The translations under genes were made by a program, and so were the position numbers. The notes beneath the pieces are model-generated. The model had not been told where the DNA came from and searched no databases. It was given only the letters and a program-made list of their open reading frames with translations. Source: Trichomonas vaginalis G3 (Eukaryota > Parabasalia > Trichomonadida > Trichomonadidae). From it: a stretch of DNA of 64,000 bases. Shown one piece after another: positions 50,370 through 61,181 of the stretch. Position 1 is the first letter of the stretch, and the number at the start of each line of letters is the position of its first letter. The stretch is taken from positions 11,656,001-11,720,000 of the forward strand of contig NC_067203.1 in assembly GCF_026262505.1 (NCBI RefSeq). Direction: 5' to 3'.

Positions 50370-51461
50370 TTATTCTGTATCGCTTACGTCAATTGTGAAA
50401 GAAGTAGCAAGGAACTTGTTTCTCGATGTTTCGATGATCCTTGTTCCCAATTCACTATTTGACTCTATAACAAAATTGTTTGGAGGGAAGAAAACAGAAT
50501 CTTTTGAAGAAATTCTTTTGTTTTCAATCCATCCGAGCTCTGATTCAAGCATTTGAACAATATCATCGCATTCACCGAGGAACTGAGCATTAAAGTTCGT
50601 TGTAACTGGTGCACGATTGATTAAAATCGAAGGAACACTTGACATTAAGTCTGGGAGTTCAGAAATTGGTGCAACTCTTAATGATGTTCCTATGACAATT
50701 AAAAGGTCCGCTTGTTCGGCATCTGCAAATGCTTGTTTCTCGTCCAAATTGGTTGGTTGTTCAAAGAAGACGATTCCGGGCTTGATTGGGCCGCCACATT
50801 GTTTGCATTGCGGAACAACCCTCTGTTCAACGCTGGGTCTGAGATCTTCGATGGATTGAACTAATCCGCATTGCATGCAACGGCATTCGCGCCAGGAACC
50901 ATGAACACAAACAAGCTTTTCATCTGGAATGCCTTTTTCTAGTGTATCTACGTTCTGGGAATAGACACGAAGGAGTTTTCCTTTTTGTTCTAGCATTTCT
51001 ATAAAGATGTGGGAGCCAGAATGTTGGGGATTGGCAGATGGGAATATTGTATGAGCATAGCGCCAGAAGATAGAAGGATCTTCCTCGAAATACTGATTAT
51101 CGAAGACTTTGCAAGGGTCATCAAAGACTCCATCTTTGGCAATTGAGTCATACAACCCACCAGGAGAGCGGAAGTCGGGTCCTACTGAACCGCCCGCCCC
51201 TAATAATATAACTATGTTGTGTGATTTATCTATCAAGTCAATGATGCGATCAAGATCTGTATAATATTCACGCGGTTTCTTTGCGCGAAGCCCATCGGCT
51301 GCAGAGGCAAGTCTGTATAGCAGTCTCCAGATATCTTCTTCTGGAGCCTGGAACTGAGCCTTGACTTCGTCCACATCCCGATTCAAGAGGCCAGCTAGCA
51401 TTTCCCAAGGACATTTGCCTTCTTCTAAAGCATTGATTACGGCAAAGCTCTGGGAGAGCAT
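50370..51461 (-). CDS. Sirtuin (Sir2-type NAD-dependent deacylase)
   Basis: 363 codons, intact. It removes acyl groups from lysines of histones or other proteins using NAD. A helical N-terminal extension (1-75) precedes the catalytic domain. Visible motifs: GAGGSVGPDFRSPGGLYDSI (87-106), SQNVDTLE (168-175), catalytic His in VHGSW (186-190), zinc site Cys-x2-Cys at 195/198 and 219/222, KPGIVFFEQ (227-235), GTSLRVAP (258-265) and INR (281-283). The NAD-binding loop is shorter than the usual G-A-G-x-S-x-x-x-G-I-P-D-F-R and lacks the G-I-P; the motif V-F-F-G-E reads VFFEQ. The C-terminal 55 residues are a variable extension. Sequence pattern suggests class I-like. Its stop codon lies only 9 bp from the fold-back element. 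Confidence 0.92.
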   Translation of the reverse strand: MLSQSFAVINALEEGKCPWEMLAGLLNRDVDEVKAQFQAPEEDIWRLLYRLASAADGLRAKKPREYYTDLDRIIDLIDKSHNIVILLGAGGSVGPDFRSPGGLYDSIAKDGVFDDPCKVFDNQYFEEDPSIFWRYAHTIFPSANPQHSGSHIFIEMLEQKGKLLRVYSQNVDTLEKGIPDEKLVCVHGSWRECRCMQCGLVQSIEDLRPSVEQRVVPQCKQCGGPIKPGIVFFEQPTNLDEKQAFADAEQADLLIVIGTSLRVAPISELPDLMSSVPSILINRAPVTTNFNAQFLGECDDIVQMLESELGWIENKRISSKDSVFFPPNNFVIESNSELGTRIIETSRNKFLATSFTIDVSDTE

Positions 51462-52376
51462 TTGAACCCTACAACGATTATTTTCCTCTCAAAAACAAAA
51501 TAATCCCGCCAAAGCCTGTCAAAATTTAGTTTTCCTAACAAGGTTCATCTACCTATTTTTTTCTAATACTCTTGCTAATAATTACATTTTTAGGGCGAAA
51601 AATTTCTATTGTTTCGGTTAATCTTTCTATCGTAATTTACGTTGACATAATCGGATTTTAAAATTTGGTGACAGTAATTAATATTATCTAATAAATCAAC
51701 AATCAAAATTTCGACATAATCGTTTTCATTTCAATTTCCTGACTGTTATGTTAATTCATATTTTTCCCGCCATAACAGTTGATTTACATTTAATTTGCTG
51801 GAATCGATTTCTAGAATCCCTTGATACAAGTCTGTTTGTTCCTTTAAGTATCCACCCCCAACAATTCCTTTTACTACTTTTTCATAGTGGAAGAAATTGT
51901 TCTATTTATTGATAATTTAGACGTCTATATTAAAAACATGTATTATATAAACCCTAAGAGTTACTGATATTTGACAAATATTAAACTTTTCTGCTAATTA
52001 TTAATTGAAATTACCAATATTACAAATTTAAGAATTGGCATGTCAGTATCTTATTAAGTGCCAGAGGTATGTTCAGAATGTTCTATATGAGATTGAAAAA
52101 TAGTTGCATTTATTTTGGTATTGATCATGACAAAAAGTAATGCTTCGTGAAATTGCTAAAGAGCTATAAATCATTATAAATTGCTAAAGATTTTTAATGA
52201 CCATATTCTCGTTTTATTATATTGACGCTGCACACCGATAAATAAATTCCCTGAATAAAGTGGCATGTCAGTTGGGTAGGGTTGTTAAAAATATCAAAAA
52301 TTAGCGTTTTGAAGACACCATGGTGTCTTATAATTTTCCCTTCCTTATTGGCGTGTAGAAATAAATGCGCCAATAG
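51462..52376. other. Intergenic, about 915 bp
   Basis: A+T-rich upstream region of the sirtuin. It contains the palindromes GACACCATGGTGTC (52314-52327) and TATTGGCG/CGCCAATA (52346-52375). No gene is recognised. Confidence 0.55.
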
Positions 52377-52384
52377 ATTGAAGA

Positions 52385-55300
52385 AGAGGTAGGGTAACGA
52401 TAGGTCAAAAAGGCTTCTCTGATAGATTTCCTTGCCTTTTGGATATGCTATAATATATAGCCTAGCATGATAGGATATGATGTCAAAAGTTAGAACATAA
52501 CTTAGGATCTTGAGAAAAATGAAAAACAAAAATTACATAAAAAAAGAAAAAATTTATCTAATTTGTTTTTTTGGACCGAATAAGTAATTTTATTGAATTT
52601 CAATACGACACATAGATTTATTATTAGTATTAAATATAATGGTTTACTATTAACAAGGAACCTAAACTAATGAAAATTTGATTTCAAATATTGTATATGA
52701 TTATCATAGATTACCAAAATATATTGCTATTTATGAGGATATAATATTGATTATTAGTAAATCGTATAAATTTAATAAATATACCATGAATATTGAATGA
52801 ATTTCTTGATTCATAGGGGTAAAACGCGCTTTTATATGATTTAGACAGAGAATTTATGAGATGTAAATAACACAATAAAGGTTTATATTGAATATTTTCT
52901 AAAAATAAATCGAAATTATAAAAAAACAATACATTTATTCATTGAAACTACTTGGACAAATATGAAACAAGCATTCAGGCAATACTTTTGAGACTTCAAC
53001 GCATCTGATAATTTTTATATAACTTCACCTCTTATGCTTAGAGTGGAGGTATTGAGATCGTATAAGTATAGATGAGCTCACATTCAGATATGATGTGTGA
53101 ACTTCTGTTTTCACTGCAATTTTGAATCAGAATAAACTCAAAACAAGAATAAAATGATATACTCACTCTCTAAATGTGTTCGAGATTTAAAGTTGTATGA
53201 ATAAAACGATTCATCTTTCGAAGCCTCCCATTTAATGAGAGACTTCGAAAGATGAATGTATTCATGTAGATAAAATACTAATATGACCATGTGTGATACT
53301 AAAGATATCAAAATGTTCATTTTTAAGTGCAATAGAAGGGTTATCTCTCGTAAAATCTCAATTTAAGGAAGATTTAGAAAGAACTCCTTTCCTAAGTAGA
53401 TAGTGTGTGGTTTCTGTCTTTTGGTTGATCAGGAACTATGAAATTAAGTCGGACAGAAAGAAGTTCTTTCCAAAACAGACTCCAAATGAGTTGTTCGAAA
53501 AGAACTTCCTTCTGTATATGGATAATTGTAGTTACCGCACTGAAGTATGTGATTGTGATGATGGAGTTCTCGATAAATCTAAAATCGGATTAAGATTAAT
53601 TGAAAACTCAAGTAATTCTTTGAAATCTTGTGTTGTCTGGCACTATAATAACCAAAGAATGAGAATATTATGTTGAATGATGAGTACGTGTGCTCGGCAT
53701 TCGCCGAGCGAATTGAGTTTAACGTACTATGAAAAGTGACAAATTTGGGCTTTTTTTCCTAGGGTTATGATCTCTTCCTTTCTGCTCAATACGACAGAAA
53801 TGAAAGAATGAATTTGTACTCCCTAATTGATTACTACAATCTGTATCTATCTTTAACATAGAATTAGCTGCATTGTGATTTATACTCCAGAATTATTCAA
53901 TTTAAGATCAACCTCGTAAATTTTAATCATATTGCATCAATACTCCTACGTTGAGATAAGAACATGATTATACATACCAAAGCCCCATATTAAAAATCAA
54001 AAATTTAGCACCTCCATTATGCAACCACATTATTCGTCGCAAATAAGTATATTTACGTATATTATGATGCATATTCACACAACTCGTATACATGAAAAGT
54101 TATTAAAATCAGACAAAATTATTGCAATAAGGAAAAAAAAACAACTTTATTATATATGTTAGTAATGAATTACAAATATTTCTACAAAGAATGCTCAATA
54201 CTTCATATAATCTTCGAATATTTCTTATTACAAGTTAATACATTTTGACTCGAACATGATAAACAAAAGCCGACACGCTGATTACTACATTTATGAAAAT
54301 ATAGTACGTTTTCCATTCATCTGTTTACTTGTTTTTGTTGGAATAAAATCATTTTTTTTTTCTTTTATGAAATAAGAATTTTGCTGCGAAAGCAATATCT
54401 CTAACAATAATTAATACATTACGTCAACTCTGGAATGAGTATTTATCAAATATGATATCAAAATCAAAAATTAGTTGTTTTTTATGAGTAAAAACGATGT
54501 AAATTGATTATTTGACTAATTATCAAATACTTTGATTTTCCAAATTTTTTTCGAAATTGATTTTTTCATGTGAAAATTCAAATTGTTTAATTTCATTTTT
54601 GAAATTTTGAATTTTTTTTGGAATTTTGAGTTGATCAATTCAGCAGAATTGATAATGCTATTGCTTTAGGGCATACCACAAGGTGATGAATAAAAGGTGA
54701 ACATTAACAAATTATTTTAAATCACAAATATCATCCTCATCAACTTTAATTCTAAAAAGAACTGTACTGAATTATGAAAATGCATGATTTACATTATTAA
54801 AAATCTTTGAATGAAATAGTACAAGATAAGTTTTTATTCATTTTTAATTAGATTTTAAACGAAAAACTACTCCATATTAAAATTTAAGTCGAGAAATCGT
54901 ATTTTGTTCTTATTTGTTAGCATTTTGTAGACATTCTAATCTTGAATTAATTTGTTACATGATATTATTAAACAAATTAACTGAAAAAATATGTTAATAT
55001 GGAATAAACCATGATTATATAAGCTATCAATGCTATATATACATATGTAAAAGATTCATATTAACTCAATTAACAAAAATGATAGATTTTCATAAAGGTT
55101 CAATCTAGGTTCGTCCGAAAATTTTGATTTTTATATAGAAGACATAGTTTCATATACATAATTAAATTTTCAAACAAATTTGATCATACCATTTATTAAG
55201 CAGGATAGTATATTAATTACTATCAGTATAAAAATATAAAAATGATTATATTTAATTATTGCATAATTTAGTCAAAGAGTTATAAGCCTCAAGTGATCGT

Positions 55301-55787
55301 TATCACCTTCAATGCACGTATACTTTATTGATTCATAGATATTTAATCTATGTTTGACATGTTGTTGTCGTCATTCGTTTTGTTCCCATTCTTCCTAAGT
55401 TAGAATTAGAGAATACACCATCCACATCATCTAATTTGGTCCTCAGCGATAGATTGGTTCATTTTGGAGGAGTCCCATCAGACAGTTTTCGAGCACCAAA
55501 TATCAAATTTTAATGTATACAAATCTTTAGTGATTTATCTCTTTTATGATGAGTAAAAGGTTTCTGCTCATCAACATTTGATTTCCGACATATATGATTT
55601 CTAATTGCAATTATTTACTTTCTTTTTATAATCTAACTCTGTGACTCATACCATAAATTAATTATTGGAAAGTGTCAATATGTTTGGCACAACGCATGGC
55701 GGAAGATACCAAACCATGCAGGGAATATGATACGTTTAAGATCTCCGAACTTTTTTTCCAAAAATTTTCTATCGTTGCCCTACCTCT
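52385..55787 (-). mobile_element. 3.4-kb DNA transposon copy 2 (inverted)
   Basis: The same element as 37242-40636, in the opposite orientation, 3403 bp, and nearly identical throughout. The ends are AGAGGTAGGGTAACGATAG on the left and the complement of AGAGGTAGGGCAACGATAG on the right. Flanking 8-bp duplication ATTGAAGA (52377-52384 and 55788-55795). Two independent target duplications confirm the element borders. No transposase is recognised. The 89-residue frame (53407-53676) is identical to that of copy 1. Confidence 0.88.
53407..53676 (+). CDS. 89-residue frame of transposon copy 2
   Basis: Identical in sequence to the frame at 39345-39614 (MVSVFWLIRNYEIKSDRKKF...). No domain is recognised. 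It may be a real small gene of the element or a chance frame. Confidence 0.35.
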   Translation: MVSVFWLIRNYEIKSDRKKFFPKQTPNELFEKNFLLYMDNCSYRTEVCDCDDGVLDKSKIGLRLIENSSNSLKSCVVWHYNNQRMRILC

Positions 55788-55795
55788 ATTGAAGA

Positions 55796-56746
55796 AGAAG
55801 AATTGTTTTTCTCTTAATGAACTTTAATCCTTTTGATATAAGAATATTAAAAACATTAATATAATTTCGATTTCGGAAATTAAATTTCCAAATTTTTTGT
55901 CGATTTCGGAAATAACAGGATCCCGCATCCAACACGCAACAACAAAACACAAAACACACTTTTTGGTTCTTTCATCGTTTTAATCGTAATTTATGTAATA
56001 CATGATTTGGATAAATTTTACAAAAATAGAACCTATATTATATTCTTTTCAAAGATTCTTGCAAATCATCAAAAATAATTGTATTTTAAAAAACGATCAA
56101 ATTATCCTTTCATTATTTTAAACTTAAATTAGTTTTTATGATTGACTAAAGCAATTATATTTATTCATCATTAAATAAACAAAAAAATAATATTTGAGAG
56201 TTATTTCAAAAAAAAACACATTGAATTTATTAATTTGTCTCAATTTCAGTATTATAAATTTTTATAATTTCAATATTTTGAAATACACTTTTTAATATTT
56301 CAATATTTATGATATTTCAATGTATTAAGTGGTCTCAAATTGAGCTTCTCAAATATAAGTTGGCCTATTCAAATAATAAAATTAAATAATATTTAAAATA
56401 ATAAATAAAAGTGATTGAGGTCATAGCAAAACGGCTGTTTCAGTCATTAATTCTTAAAAATAAAAAGGGTAAAAACTTAATAAAATGGGTAAAATTCAAT
56501 AGTGTCCGTGCTATCGTTCAATTTGAAGGTGTCTTTTGAAACCGCAAAACACATTGAATTTCTGAATAGTGTATTATGGTTTGACAGACACCAATGAAAA
56601 AAATAAAATGATATTTATTTTAAATATATAAGATCCTTATATAAAATATAAATATTTTATCGTTTTATTTTCTTGTTTTAGAAATGTTTTTTATTGAAAA
56701 ATCAATAAAACTAACTCCAAAATAAAATTTTTGATTTAAAGACATT
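55796..56746. other. Intergenic, about 950 bp
   Basis: Very A+T-rich. Repeated TTTCAATATTT words near 56245-56325. No gene or element border is recognised. Confidence 0.6.
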
Positions 56747-57610
56747 ATGATGACACCAGGCAAATCTTCCAAGACACCTATCGTCGGGAATCTAACAACC
56801 CTAGGTTTGGGGCAATCAGTAAATGAAATCGATTGCGATTTTAGCAATCTTGGACTAATTGATGTATTCAAATACCCTGTTCAGGCTTCAAAAACAATAT
56901 GAAGTGTCAATTCGAATAATCTTTTGCAAGTATCTTCAGAAATTATAGATCTTATTAAAAATAACAAAATATCTGTCCAATTGGCATTTTATTTGATTGA
57001 TATTTTTTCAACAATTCGTGTTAAAGATATTGAAACTTTTTCAGAATTTTATCAAAAGCTGTCCAACGAATTTTCATTCATCATCAAACCTAAAAATGAT
57101 AAATTATCATCTCTTTTATATTATAAAGGCATCAAATTCGAAAATTTCGAACCTAAATTTACACAAGAAGAAATTCTGAATTTATATTCAACAGATTCTC
57201 CATTATACTACATTTCATTTGATAAAGTTGATGATCTCAAAAATAAGTTCCCAAATCTTGATCTTGAAAAGAAAATTAATGATGAAATCACTCCTCTTGA
57301 TTGTTCAATTAAATACGGCTCAGAATTATGTTTCAATTACTTGAAGAACATGGGAGCTAAATATACTGTTTACTCTGAATTATATGCAGTTGAAGGCGGG
57401 AACAATAACATTTTTATGCAAATGATAGATGATGGTAAATCATTCGATAAAATGATTAATTTCGCATTGGATTATTGAAACTACGAAATTGCAGAATACC
57501 TTAAATCATATTCTGGCCAAACTTTTGATTCAATTGCAGAAAACATGTATTTCGGAAACTATGAAGTTACTTCAGAATTATTTTCTAAAGGTGCCGATTT
57601 CGATAATATA

Positions 57611-58908
57611 GGGTGTCCAAAGGTGCGTTTAGCACAGCGCTCTATATGAGACTATTAAAGGAGATATATGCTGATTATAAATATATAATAAAAAATATGA
57701 ATATATGTATATGATGAGTATGTTGTATTTTGGCGCCATGCCGGTATATAAAATGAATTTTGAGACAAGAGGCGGTTTTGCGGGAAATTTTGGCGGGATT
57801 TTTTTCATTTTTTTAATGAATCATAAAGAAAACATCCTCGCTCTTGCAAAAAAATGCAAAGACTGTAAAAAAATCTACGAGACATTGGTAAAATGCTTCG
57901 GTATGGATGCTCCTAGCTATTCCACTGTAACGTATCATGTTAGGATGTATCACTTCATGAACAAAAAGGCGCCCATCATAAAAATTGACAAAAAATCGCC
58001 GGATCAAAGAAAAATCAAAGCAATTCTTCAAGTGCTAGATGAAGACCCAAGAGCATCACTCAGAAGGATAGAGGAGATGACAAAGATACCACGTACAACA
58101 GTCAGTTATTATCTGCACAATTATTTGAACTACAAACTAGCGTATACACGTTGGTTCCGCACAACCTTAATTCAGTTCAAAAAAAATCTAGAGTCCAATC
58201 TTCGAAAGAGCTCCTCTCTATATTGCGTGCGTATCAATCCAAGAAGTTTCGCTTTTTAGTAACAGGGACAAGTCTTGGTTTCAATATGCAACAGAAGCCA
58301 AAATCATGTGGATCCCGAAGGATGAAAATCCGCAAACATTCCCGAAGAAAAAAATTGACACACCAATGATGATGTTGTCGGTTTTTTGGGGCGTGAATGG
58401 CATCATCGCAATTGATATTCTTCAAAAACCTAATACGATGAATGCTCAGTATCTAATTGACAATGTTCTTACTCAAATTATCAATTCTGATGAGTTTGAG
58501 AAATCCAAACAACAAAAACAAAAGTTTGCAATTCATTTTGATAATTCAAGAGTTCACAAAAGTCATAAGGTAATGAATTACTTGTTGGAAAACAATGTCA
58601 AAGTTGTTCCAAACCCAATTTATTCACCTGATATTGCACCCTCTGACTTTTATTTATTCGGCACGCTAAAAAAGAGAGCTGAAGGACGCGAATTCGCGAG
58701 TCCAGATGATCTTGAAAATTTTGTAAGAGAGCAATTTGAGCAATTTTCTCATGATGATTTAAAGCGTGTCTTTCAAGCCTGGATCGATCGCTGCGAACGC
58801 GTGATTGAATCCAATGGTGATTATATTTAAATAAACTTTATATATATGTAACTTGTTTATTTCTATTCGCAGTATTCAGGTTTGTGCTAAACACACCTTT
58901 GGACACCC
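57611..58908 (+). mobile_element. Tvmar-type mariner DNA transposon
   Basis: 1298 bp with inverted ends GGGTGTCCAAAGGTGCGTTT and, on the right, the complement of GGGTGTCCAAAGGTGTGTTT, flanked by TA target duplications (57609-57610, 58909-58910). Size, ends and TA target fit Tvmar1, the mariner described in T. vaginalis. It lies within an ankyrin pseudogene, so it inserted after or as part of the gene's death. Confidence 0.93.
57815..58830 (+). pseudogene. Mariner transposase, frameshifted
   Basis: Probable start MNHKENILALAKKCKDCKKI at 57815. The N-terminal part has helix-turn-helix character (DPRASLRRIEEMTKIPRTTV). The catalytic part shows the three Asp contexts of a DD34D enzyme: DKSWFQYA, IHFDNSRVHKSHKV and SPDIAPSDFYLFG, with 34 residues between the second and third Asp. 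Two frameshifts separate the coding stretches (near the RW of YTRW, and just before DKSW), so the copy is not expected to make active transposase. Confidence 0.9.
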
Positions 58909-58919
58909 TATATTGAAGA

Positions 58920-59250
58920 TTGTTATTGCATTCCCATTCTGTTCATATTGATCATTTCATTATGAAGTTCTTTCGATTTTAATGATTACCCTCTGAGTAT
59001 TGCAATCAAAACAAATTCATTAGAAATTGTCACCTTCTTACTTGAACATGATGATGATGTAAACACGAGTCCAATTCTATTTCTCTTCATACTTATCATT
59101 ATTTTATAACATTTACCATCTTTTCCTATCAATAATTGTTTTATGCAATTCACTTTCTTTTCATGCTTGTCATTGTTTTATTGGCTTTTCTTTCTTATTA
59201 TGTTTACCATTCTTTTCTAGAATTCGTTTTCTTTTCATATATATCATTTT
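58920..59250 (+). repeat. 37-bp satellite units around an ankyrin unit
   Basis: Satellite units (TTTCTTTTCATGCTTGTCAT and variants) lie on both sides of the ankyrin unit at about 58975-59075, as in the two other genes of this family. Confidence 0.7.
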
Positions 59251-59255
59251 TATAT

Positions 59256-59456
59256 GGAATTTTAGTTAGTATACAAGTCTTGGGTATGGTGGCACTGCGT
59301 TCCACCTTACCCAATACTTGTGAATTTGACACTTTACAAAACCGTTAACGTATATTTTACAACACAAACACAAACACCAACTTAACCTTAAATATTTATA
59401 AAGCCGCCAACAATTTCACCTCACTATCGTTCTCACTAACGACTTCACTAATGTTC
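59256..59456. other. Probable left border of the right-hand accessory element
   Basis: The satellite stops and an imperfect hairpin follows (about 59272-59322: ACAAGTCTTGGGTATGGTGG / CCACCTTACCCAATACTTGT). The next sequence has a different composition. The hairpin may be the terminus of the element that carries the helicase. No gene is seen here. Confidence 0.45.
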
Positions 59457-59657
59457 TCATAAATTTTCCTCAATATCTTCATCATCAGTGTTAACCCTAT
59501 TGTAGTCATACTTGAAGCCATAAACTTTCTCTAACTTCTTAACGTACAATTTACATAACTTACCTTCGTCATCGTATGGTTTAATGATATAACTATTTCT
59601 ATCTTTATAAACAGTCAATGAAAAGTCAACTGGTCTCGGATGTATTTGAAAGAACAT
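59457..59657 (-). CDS. 66-residue protein of the right-hand element
   Basis: MFFQIHPRPVDFSLTVYKDR... with YGFKYDYNRVNTDDEDIEEN at the acidic C-terminus. It is mixed beta/alpha and soluble. It lies on the same strand as the downstream small gene and the helicase. No family is recognised. Confidence 0.5.
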   Translation of the reverse strand: MFFQIHPRPVDFSLTVYKDRNSYIIKPYDDEGKLCKLYVKKLEKVYGFKYDYNRVNTDDEDIEENL

Positions 59658-59868
59658 GTTATGCTCAGGAAGGAAGAATAAATGTTTAAATGTATGTTTT
59701 TATATGTTTTGATTTGTATGAGTTGCTTTTGTTCTGTCATTGCATCCAAATAAAATAAAAATAATTTTAAAAAATAAAATAAAAAATAAATGATATCACC
59801 ACCCTCACACGTATGAAAACATAGCACAAAAATAAATTTAGGTGAAGTGGTGAGATCTAACCCGATTT

Positions 59869-60111
59869 CTACCCTGTTGAATTCATTGCTTTCTCCAACT
59901 CTTCTAACTTCTTCTTAAGTTCAGCAATGTTGTCCTCATGAAGTTTAATCTTTCTCAAAATTCCTTCTTTATCTAATGGTTGCTTTATCTTTCTAAACTG
60001 AACTCTACCATCCTTCATAGTATGAATGTAAAAACCTTCTGGAATAATTCCTGATTTAATGTATTCTACCAAAAACTTTTGTTTCATTGCTTCAGTGACT
60101 TTATTTGTCAT
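59869..60111 (-). CDS. 80-residue coiled-coil protein of the right-hand element
   Basis: MTNKVTEAMKQKFLVEYIKS then a beta segment (GFYIHTMKDGRVQFRKIKQP) and a C-terminal coiled coil (KIKLHEDNIAELKKKLEELE). No family is recognised. It could be a small DNA-binding or regulatory protein of the element; this is inferred from size and context. Confidence 0.55.
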   Translation of the reverse strand: MTNKVTEAMKQKFLVEYIKSGIIPEGFYIHTMKDGRVQFRKIKQPLDKEGILRKIKLHEDNIAELKKKLEELEKAMNSTG

Positions 60112-60640
60112 TTTACTCTAAGGTGAAGCTAGCACAGCGATAATGGATTTCATGACTTTTTAGTATTTCATGCAATCTTAACAGATAGCCTTACAAGTAC
60201 TTCGAGTGTCCCTAGCTGTCCCTCCTTTTTATATAACTCCATGACATTTATAATCTCGCGAAACTTAACAGGTAGCATAACAGATTAAAATCAGATGAGG
60301 TTTTGAACCAAAATTTCTAAGCAACGTTGTCAAGGATTTTGAGGAACTAGGGACAGAGTGTGGCAAAGTCCAAGATTTAATTTATCTTCATCTGTTTCAT
60401 CAGCTATTCATCTAATATGCCAATATTTTATTCATAACTCGTGGCAAACTCACAACTTTCATTATGTTCATCTGCATGCTTCATCTGATAGAAAGTATGA
60501 CTTTCATTAACTCTGTGAGATAATGAAAACTACTAGGGACAGAGACCATGGCAAAGTTTATGACTTTCATTATTTCCAGAACTTAATGAAAACTACTAGG
60601 GACAGAGACCATGGCAAAGTTCATGATTTAATTTATTCTC
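60112..60640. other. Non-coding stretch with direct repeats, about 530 bp
   Basis: It contains two copies of ACTACTAGGGACAGAGACCA followed by TGGCAAAGTT (60530-60560 and 60593-60625), and a more distant third (60345-60375, CTAGGGACAGAGTGTGGCAA). No reading frame. Confidence 0.7.
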
Positions 60641-61165
60641 TCACTAACAACAAACACAAACTCCAACACTAACGACAAGTACTAACCTCAGCACAAATGA
60701 CAAACACTAACAACAAAACACAAACTCCAACACTAACGACAAGTACTAACCTCAGCACAAATGACAAACACTAACAACAAACACAAACTCCAACACTAAC
60801 ATCAAGTACTAACTTCAGCACAAATGACAAACACTAACAACAAACACAAACTCCAACACTAACGATAAGTACTAACTTCAGCACAAATGACAAACACAAA
60901 TGACAAACACAAACTCCAACACAAACTTCAGCACAAATGACAAACACAAACTCCAACACTAACGATAAGTACTAACTTCAGCACAAATGACAAACACAAA
61001 TGACAAACACAAACTCCAACACTAACGACAAGTACTAACTTCAGCACAAATGACAAACACAAACTCCAACACTAACGACAAGTACTAACTTCAGCACAAA
61101 TGACAAACACAAATGACAAACACAAACTCCAACACTAACATCAAGTACTAACTTCAACACTAACA
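60641..61165. repeat. Composite 50-65-bp minisatellite
   Basis: Tandem units built from CAAACACAAACTCCAACACT, AACGACAAGTACTAAC and TTCAGCACAAATGA, about nine units with internal length variation. Strong C/A strand bias. It lies just downstream of the helicase stop codon. Confidence 0.9.
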
Positions 61166-61181
61166 ACAAAAATAAATGTCC

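Larger units (their letters stand above)
56747..59255 (+). pseudogene. DUF3447-type ankyrin pseudogene split by a mariner
   Basis: The start at 56747 (MMTPGKSSKTPIVGNLTTLG) is followed by the family text (VFKYPVQASKTI, then a TGA where relatives have Trp). The open head portion 56924-57478 is almost identical to the head at 47799-48650. A second in-frame TGA follows at 57476-57478. Sequence related to NYEIAEYLKSYSGQTFDSIA then runs to a TA site where the mariner (57611-58908) is inserted. Beyond it come satellite units and one ankyrin unit (about 58975-59075, LSIAIKTNSLEIVTFLLEHD). It is a dead gene. Confidence 0.85.

Noticed and set aside
60641-61165. Introns suggested by many ACTAAC words
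   Set aside because: No GTAYGT donor or ACACAG acceptor accompanies them; the words belong to a tandem repeat.
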